64,000 bases of DNA, taken from positions 80,371 to 144,370 of the forward strand of contig NZ_SEWE01000005.1 of NCBI RefSeq assembly GCF_004167665.1, in the 5' to 3' direction. Every line of letters begins with the position of its first letter. The first letter of the stretch is position 1. The translations under genes were made by a program, and so were the position numbers. Origin of the DNA: Hymenobacter persicinus (lineage in GTDB: Bacteria > Bacteroidota > Bacteroidia > Cytophagales > Hymenobacteraceae). A model generated the notes under the pieces. The model saw only the letters and a program-made list of their open reading frames with translations. It did not search any database and was not told the origin of the DNA. Positions 59,362 to 64,000 of the stretch are shown in pieces.

Positions 59362-60519
59362 TTACCAGCCTTGGTGGATAACGTCGATGATGTACTCGGC
59401 CTGCTCCGCGCTGAGGTGGTCATGCAGGGGAATGTGGATCTGGGTGGCGTCAAATTGCCGCTGGTTGACCAGCTCGGGGCGCTTGCCACCAAAGAGCGTG
59501 TTGTGGTCGATACCGTCGTGCACCACCGAGGCCGTGACGCCCTTCGCCCGCAGGGCCCGGATAAACGCCAGCCGGTTCTCGACGTGAAAGCCGAACAGCC
59601 AGTGGGCGCTTTCCCGGTCGGGCTGGGGCTGAAACAGCTGCAGGCCCGCTACCCGTCCGAGGCCCGCGCGGTACTGCTGCACCATGGCGCGGCGGTGGGC
59701 CAGGCGGGCTTGGAACCCTTCCAGATTGGCCAGGCCCAGGGCCGCGGCGTAATCGTTGAGGTGGTATTTGTAGCCCACGTCGGTCAGGTCGTATTCCCGC
59801 TCCCCGATTTCAGATACCGGCGAATGAGCCCGGTCGATGCCAAACCAGCGGCGCCGAAACACTTCCCGGGCCTGGTGCGGGTCCCGGGCGCAGAGGGCGC
59901 CGCCGTCGCCGGTGGTCAGGTGCTTGATGGCCTGGAAGGAAAAGCAGGTGAAGTCGGAAATGGACCCGATGGGCTGCCCCTGGTAGGTTGCGCCCAGGGC
60001 GTGGGCCGCATCTTCCACCACCACTAGGTTGTGGCGGGTGGCAATGGCCTGGATTTCGGCCAGGTCGCAGGGATAGCCGCCCCAGTGCACCACCATGATG
60101 GCCTTGGTGCGGGGCGTAATGCGGTGCTCGATGTCGGCGGGATTGAGGTTGCCGGTTTCGTACTGAATATCGGCAAACACGGGCCGGGCCCCCACCTGCA
60201 CCACCACCAGGGCGGAGGCAATAAAGGTCTGGGGTGCCATGATAACCTCGTCGCCGGGCCCGACGCCGGCCACCTCCAGGGCCAGGTGCAGGGCGCTGGT
60301 ACCGCTGTTCAGCGCGGCCGGATGCCGCAGGCCCAGCTGGGCGCTGAGCTGGGTCTCAAACTCCCGCACCAGCTTTCCTTCGCTGAGAAAGGTGCTTTCG
60401 AGTACGGCCCGAACCCGGTCGGCGGCTTCGGGATGAACGTAGGTGGCAAACATGGCAATGGGTGCCGACGCCGCGGCCAGCGGCGGAGCCACGGACGAAA
60501 GAGGAGCTTGATCGAGCAT
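59362..60519 (-). CDS. DegT/DnrJ/EryC1/StrS sugar aminotransferase
   Basis: A 385-residue PLP enzyme from ATG 60519 (a TTG at 60525 would add two residues). Family blocks: FEAQL-type ALNSGTSALHLAL, MAPQTFIASALVV, VVEDAAHALGA (Asp170, His173) and PLP Lys199 in SFQAIKHLTTGDGG. It transfers an amino group to a keto sugar nucleotide, producing an amino sugar for the polymer. It is preceded by the AT-rich module at 60547-60617. Confidence 0.95.
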   Translation of the reverse strand: MLDQAPLSSVAPPLAAASAPIAMFATYVHPEAADRVRAVLESTFLSEGKLVREFETQLSAQLGLRHPAALNSGTSALHLALEVAGVGPGDEVIMAPQTFIASALVVVQVGARPVFADIQYETGNLNPADIEHRITPRTKAIMVVHWGGYPCDLAEIQAIATRHNLVVVEDAAHALGATYQGQPIGSISDFTCFSFQAIKHLTTGDGGALCARDPHQAREVFRRRWFGIDRAHSPVSEIGEREYDLTDVGYKYHLNDYAAALGLANLEGFQARLAHRRAMVQQYRAGLGRVAGLQLFQPQPDRESAHWLFGFHVENRLAFIRALRAKGVTASVVHDGIDHNTLFGGKRPELVNQRQFDATQIHIPLHDHLSAEQAEYIIDVIHQGW

Positions 60520-60546
60520 ATGCAAGGGGAGCGAGGTGAAACACTA

Positions 60547-60617
60547 GACCACTCGAAACTAGGATAGCAACACCAAGTAACATTATTTTTGTGACATTTA
60601 AAATTTTAATAATTATA
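60547..60617. promoter_or_regulatory. AT-rich promoter-like module, copy 1 (upstream of DegT gene)
   Basis: This region is a near match to 61708-61773: GACCAC...AGGAtAGCAACaCCA, TAACATtaTTTTTGTgACAT and ATTTTAATAaTTATA recur with only small changes. It contains TATTTTTG (60584-60591) on the forward strand, but the genes it precedes are on the reverse strand, so the orientation of transcription is not resolved. Its near edge is 28 nt upstream of the DegT start. Confidence 0.65.
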
Positions 60618-60688
60618 TTTTAAACATCATGCATCGTGTCGGGGGAATCAGACAACGGATTCCGGGCATACTCGCTGTCTATCAGCAT

Positions 60689-61543
60689 TTAGCGCAAGTT
60701 GTTTAGCGCGTAGCCTTCCTTTTCCACGAAGGGCCGCCAGAATTCGACATTATACTTCTCCCAGGCGTGGCAGCCCATGGGCAGCTGCTCGTTATTCATC
60801 TTGTACATCACGTCGGGCAGCACTTCAAAGCTGAAATTCAGCGCTTCCCGGGGGGAAGGCATGGTGTACCAGGGAAATTTCCGCGCGCAGATAACGCTCC
60901 AGAAGATATCTTCCTGCAGGGGGTAGCCGTTGAAGTAGTGGTGGGTGTTGTTGCCCAGAATCAGGCGGCGCAGCACGGCCGGCAGGGTGCGCAGCCCCTT
61001 TTTCCACCCCTCGGCGAAGCTTTCCTGCAGGGTGGCGCCCCAGGGCAGAATAAAGGAAAAGGTGGTGAGCACCCGCAGGCAGTCCTCGATGCGGCGCAGG
61101 GAAAGGCCCCCGTTGCCGACGGTCCAGAGCTCAGCTTCCTCCGAAGAGGGCAAGAACCCCTTAAACCACGGCGCCCCCACGTACGAATAGCCCGCCCGGC
61201 ACCACTCCTGGAGCTTGTCGACAAATAAAAACACGTCGAGTTGGGTGATGAGGATGTATTCGTAGTCGCGGAAGGTGCGGAAGAAGTCGATGGACTGCAG
61301 TAGCTTATTATAGGTGTGGGTACTCTTGAAGTAGGAGTCGCTGAACCGGCACACGCGCCCGTGGATGCCCCGCTGGGCCAGGTCCCGGGTGTAGTCGGAG
61401 ATATCGAAGCCGGCGGGGCAGACCAGCTGCATATCGTAGTGCCGGAACACGCGCAGGCACTGCTGCCAGGATATTCGCTCGAACTCGTACAGGTCTTCCA
61501 TCCGCTTATAGATGGGCACCACCACCGATACCAGCTTTTTCAT
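60689..61543 (-). CDS. DUF5672-family protein, likely glycosyltransferase
   Basis: A 284-residue protein from ATG 61543 (MKKLVSVVVPIYKRMEDLYEFERISWQQ). Contains ILITQLDVFLFVDKLQEW, SYVGAPWFKGF and VGNGGLSLRRIEDC, which is the DUF5672 pattern, thought to be GT-A-like (LDVF in place of DxD). No signal peptide. Probably adds a sugar in the polymer pathway. Reverse strand, 170 nt upstream of the DegT start; its own module is at 61708-61773. Confidence 0.85.
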   Translation of the reverse strand: MKKLVSVVVPIYKRMEDLYEFERISWQQCLRVFRHYDMQLVCPAGFDISDYTRDLAQRGIHGRVCRFSDSYFKSTHTYNKLLQSIDFFRTFRDYEYILITQLDVFLFVDKLQEWCRAGYSYVGAPWFKGFLPSSEEAELWTVGNGGLSLRRIEDCLRVLTTFSFILPWGATLQESFAEGWKKGLRTLPAVLRRLILGNNTHHYFNGYPLQEDIFWSVICARKFPWYTMPSPREALNFSFEVLPDVMYKMNNEQLPMGCHAWEKYNVEFWRPFVEKEGYALNNLR

Positions 61544-61707
61544 GAGTTGTTTAGGGTTATGCCCCGCAGCAGCGGAGCTTACGCAAAATTCCAATCGGAC
61601 CAGGCAGCGGGGCGCCCCCGAGCGGCTGCCACCCCGGCAAGGGTATTAGCCGGCTAAAGAAGCAGAGCTGAGTGCATGGCGCCACCGCTGCACGAAGCAC
61701 ACGAAAC

Positions 61708-61773
61708 GACCACAAGATAGGAAGCAACGCCATATAACATACTTTTGTAACATAAATAATTTTAATAGTTATA
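61708..61773. promoter_or_regulatory. AT-rich promoter-like module, copy 2 (upstream of DUF5672 gene)
   Basis: Same order of blocks as 60547-60617: GACCAC, AGGAaGCAACgCCA, TAACATacTTTTGTaACAT and AATTTTAATAgTTATA. TACTTTTG (61740-61747) matches the -7 consensus on the forward strand. Its near edge is 164 nt upstream of the reverse DUF5672 start. Confidence 0.65.
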
Positions 61774-62122
61774 AAAAAAGAGTTGGCATTAGCCAGTCGG
61801 TGGCTTGGGAGTAAAGAAGCACCTACCGACAGCCAGCGTCGAGGCCACCGCGCGAGTCTGCGGCGTGCTCAGCGGCCGGTGCTAGCACCGCGACTCCAAC
61901 TGGCGCTACTACCCGGCATACTCCCTTCTCCGATTACCGTTTGACTGCCTCCCTTAGTGTGCTAAGCAACAAGCTAGTAGCAAAATTTTGGCATTCTACG
62001 CGGCGTAGCGCGGCGGGCCGCGGCCCCCAAAAAGTACCTCAGCAGCCTGATAGGCGGCACGTCTACTTCATGTTCAAAATCAATATCATTTTAATACAAT
62101 TATTTTCATGCTAGCCCGCTCT

Positions 62123-62151
62123 TTGCAGTTTCGACATCTTTTGTACATTTG
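62123..62151 (+). promoter_or_regulatory. Candidate promoter of the second beta-helix gene
   Basis: -33 TTG (62123-62125), 18-nt spacer, -7 TACATTTG (62144-62151), a good Bacteroidota match. The leader to the start codon at 62580 would be about 425 nt, unusually long. Confidence 0.5.
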
Positions 62152-62403
62152 CATTGAACCTCTTCAACCATTTTATGACTTTTTCAAGTTATCGAATGGT
62201 CAGGTTTTTCAAAAAGTCCCGGTAGAACGCGAAAACGCCGTTTTAGATTGGACCAAATGATAAGCCGACTTGAGCTGAGCCCTTTGGCGGATCAGCGGAC
62301 TGGGATGAGATGTGCAGAAGGACAAAAACCTCTACTACAATCGAAAGAGAGGCTTTTAGAAAGTCAGGTCGGATTTTAATACTCGTTTTCAAGCCCCTCG
62401 CGG

Positions 62404-62425
62404 AGCTATCTGGCGCCGGATAGCT
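62404..62425. repeat. 22-bp near-perfect palindrome in the long leader
   Basis: AGCTATCTGGCGCCGGATAG and the next two bases (CT) form a dyad around GGCGCC with one mismatched pair. Could be an operator or an RNA hairpin in the leader of the beta-helix gene. Confidence 0.45.
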
Positions 62426-62579
62426 GCTGACGCAGGCCCCTGAAGCCCCCGGCTGACATTCAGCAACCCACTTTCGAAATAATAGAACAAATTTAATTCG
62501 CACACCTGGAACAAATTGGCTTTGACCCCGGTTTAAGCAATCATTCATATATAGTTTTTTTCTTTCAAAAGCTCACAGA

Positions 62580-64000
62580 ATGCAAAAAGGCACTGAAAAC
62601 CGTTTTTCTACCGCGCTCAGCAACCGCTCAGGTGCTCGCTTTTTGCCTTTACCGGCGATGCTGCTTGTTTTCCTGTTCCAACTGCTTGGCGTGAATCCCG
62701 CCCAGGCGCAGGGCCAAGCCCCCAACGTGACCTACGCCGGCCCGCTGGTTATCACCCGCGGCGGTACTTACTCGGGCAACTACCGCAGCACGGACTCCAA
62801 CGTGCCCGTCATTGCCATCCGGACCACCGAGCCGGTTATCATCGAGAACTGCATCCTGGCCGGGGCCGGCGACCTGATCGAGGCCCGCACCGGGGGCTCG
62901 AGCCTGATCGTGCGCAACAACCGCGGCTACGGCCTGACCCAGAGCCAGGACAACACCCGCCACGGCTCTTTCATTGAAGTGAACACCGGTAAGTCGGTGA
63001 CCATCGAGCACAACTACTTTGAGCATACCATCGGTATTCTCATCTATATGTGGAGCGGCAACGGCACGGCTTCGCAGACGCTGACCATCCGCTACAACCA
63101 AGCCAAGAACATTGACGGCCGCTACCGCAACGGCGGGGGCACGCTGGCCAACTTCCTGGGCATGAACGGCGCCCACGGCCTGGTGAACTCGGAAATTGCC
63201 TGGAACCAGGTAATCAACGAGCCCAACAACTCGTCGGTGGAGGACAACATCAACCTCTACAACTCCTCGGGCACCTCGTCGAGCCCAATCCGGATGCACG
63301 ACAACTACATTCAGGGCGCTTACCCCTACCCTGCTACCAGCGGCACCTACGCTGGCTCGGGCATCACCCTCGACGGTGACGACGCGGCCGCCAACGCCGT
63401 GACGGCTTACGTGGACGGCTACGGCAACCAGCTGGTGAGCACCTGCGCCGCCATGAACATTGCCGGTGGCCATGACAACAAGTTTCACGACAACCGCATT
63501 GTGACCAGCGGCCTGCTGCCCGACGGCAGCCGCCTGCAGGCCAACTACGCCGGCCTGGGCCTCTGGAACGGCTACGGCCAGCCCAGCAACGTGTTCTTCA
63601 ACAACAGCTTCGACAACAACACCGTGGGCTTCGTGCACTCGGATGGTAGCCGCCTCGACCTGAGCCCCGGCGCCTGCGGTCCTTGCTACAACACCATTGC
63701 CCTGCCCAACCCGGTAACGCTGCAGACCGAGCAGAATGAGTGGACCATCTGGCAGCAGAAGCTCCAGCAGAACGGCATCACGGTAGGTGCCGGCGGCAGC
63801 AGCAACCCCACGCCGACCAACACGCCTCCAACCGTGACGCTGACGGCTCCTACGTCCGGCACGGTGGGTACGGCCCTGAACCTGACGGCTACGGCAGCAG
63901 ATGCTGACGGCACCGTGACCAAAGTAGAGTTCTTCAACGGCGCCACCAAGCTCGGCGAAGACACCTCCGCTCCTTACGCCCTGAGCTTCACGCCTACCGC
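62580..64000 (+). CDS. Right-handed beta-helix protein, copy 2, with Ig-like domain (partial)
   Basis: The frame opens at ATG 62580 and runs off the right edge. N-terminal signal segment (AMLLVFLFQLLGVNPAQAQ), then a beta-helix domain nearly collinear with copy 1 (57124-58386): VEHNYFEHT-type blocks read IEHNYFEHT, then GGGTLANFLG, NYIQGAYPYPATS, TSGLLPDG, LQTEQ-EW-WQQKL. Unlike copy 1, it continues after a Gly/Ser/Asn/Thr-rich linker into a bacterial Ig-like domain (PPTVTLTAPTSGTVG...VEFFNGATKLGEDTSAPY). Probably secreted and linked to the polymer. Confidence 0.85.
   Translation, partial: MQKGTENRFSTALSNRSGARFLPLPAMLLVFLFQLLGVNPAQAQGQAPNVTYAGPLVITRGGTYSGNYRSTDSNVPVIAIRTTEPVIIENCILAGAGDLIEARTGGSSLIVRNNRGYGLTQSQDNTRHGSFIEVNTGKSVTIEHNYFEHTIGILIYMWSGNGTASQTLTIRYNQAKNIDGRYRNGGGTLANFLGMNGAHGLVNSEIAWNQVINEPNNSSVEDNINLYNSSGTSSSPIRMHDNYIQGAYPYPATSGTYAGSGITLDGDDAAANAVTAYVDGYGNQLVSTCAAMNIAGGHDNKFHDNRIVTSGLLPDGSRLQANYAGLGLWNGYGQPSNVFFNNSFDNNTVGFVHSDGSRLDLSPGACGPCYNTIALPNPVTLQTEQNEWTIWQQKLQQNGITVGAGGSSNPTPTNTPPTVTLTAPTSGTVGTALNLTATAADADGTVTKVEFFNGATKLGEDTSAPYALSFTPT

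Larger units (their letters stand above)
61544..62579. other. 1-kb non-coding region with promoter-like elements
   Basis: No convincing gene is seen over 1,036 nt. It holds the second AT-rich module (61708-61773), a forward promoter-like pair (62123-62151), a nearly perfect 22-bp palindrome (62404-62425) and a 16-codon ATG ORF at 62174-62224 (MTFSSYRMVRFFKKSR) of unknown meaning. A 101-codon reverse ORF at 62243-62548 has no coding character. The base composition is less GC-rich than the flanking genes. Confidence 0.6.

Noticed and set aside
62243..62548. 101-codon reverse ORF in the 1-kb gap
   Set aside because: No coding bias, no recognisable motif, and it overlaps promoter-like and palindromic elements.
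1..64000. CRISPR array, tRNA, rRNA or IS element
   Set aside because: No regularly spaced short repeats, no cloverleaf sequence and no transposase were seen in the parts I could read.

Overview
The window looks like chromosomal DNA of a high-GC Bacteroidota, most likely a Hymenobacter-type member of the Cytophagales. This rests on: about 65% GC coding DNA; TonB-dependent receptor architecture with a carboxypeptidase-like N-terminal domain; a Bacteroidota-style biotin cluster; Bacteroidota -7 boxes (TAnnTTTG/TAnCTTGC) in front of many genes; almost no Shine-Dalgarno sequences; and a palindromic repeat with GTCATCCTGAG ends. The genus is inference. I saw no rRNA, tRNA, CRISPR array, transposase or phage gene.

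Layout. 1-13.8 kb: mixed housekeeping and secreted proteins: a small lipoprotein, two metallo-beta-lactamase-fold proteins, two tandem NGGI-repeat (DUF4097-like) secreted proteins, an arginase-family enzyme, an SDR, YebC, a serine hydrolase, a prolyl-iminopeptidase-like lipoprotein, an RluF pseudouridine synthase and a GNAT acetyltransferase. 13.9-17.0 kb: a Kazal-type lipoprotein converging on a TonB-dependent receptor. 17.3-23.6 kb: biotin cluster bioB-bioF-(AT-rich unknown gene)-bioD-bioA-ketoacyl synthase. 23.8-26.9 kb: M28 peptidase, unknown secreted protein, stomatin-like protein. 26.9-29.7 kb: lysC-lysA preceded by a leader ORF and a terminator arranged like a transcription attenuator. 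29.8-38.7 kb: GT39 membrane glycosyltransferase, a two-domain NAD(P)-binding protein, an Lgt-like protein joined to a beta-rich C-terminal domain, and a topB operon. 38.9-46.2 kb: small His-rich secreted protein, two oxidoreductases, a SulP transporter with a beta-carbonic anhydrase, and an OmpR-type two-component system.

46.4-64 kb is an exopolysaccharide locus. A forward run encodes Wza-like export protein, Wzc-like autokinase, flippase, O-antigen ligase/polymerase-like protein, four glycosyltransferases and a right-handed beta-helix protein. A reverse group follows: sugar epimerase/reductase, DegT aminotransferase and DUF5672 protein. A second, close beta-helix paralogue, with an added Ig-like domain, runs off the right edge. 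The reverse aminotransferase and the DUF5672 gene are each preceded by the same AT-rich sequence module of about 70 bp, which suggests shared control.

Most notable for follow-up: the lysC-lysA leader, the duplicated promoter-like module, the Lgt/beta-domain fusion, the ketoacyl synthase in the biotin cluster, the AT-rich gene inserted between bioF and bioD, leaderless-looking promoters, and several long perfect or near-perfect palindromes.
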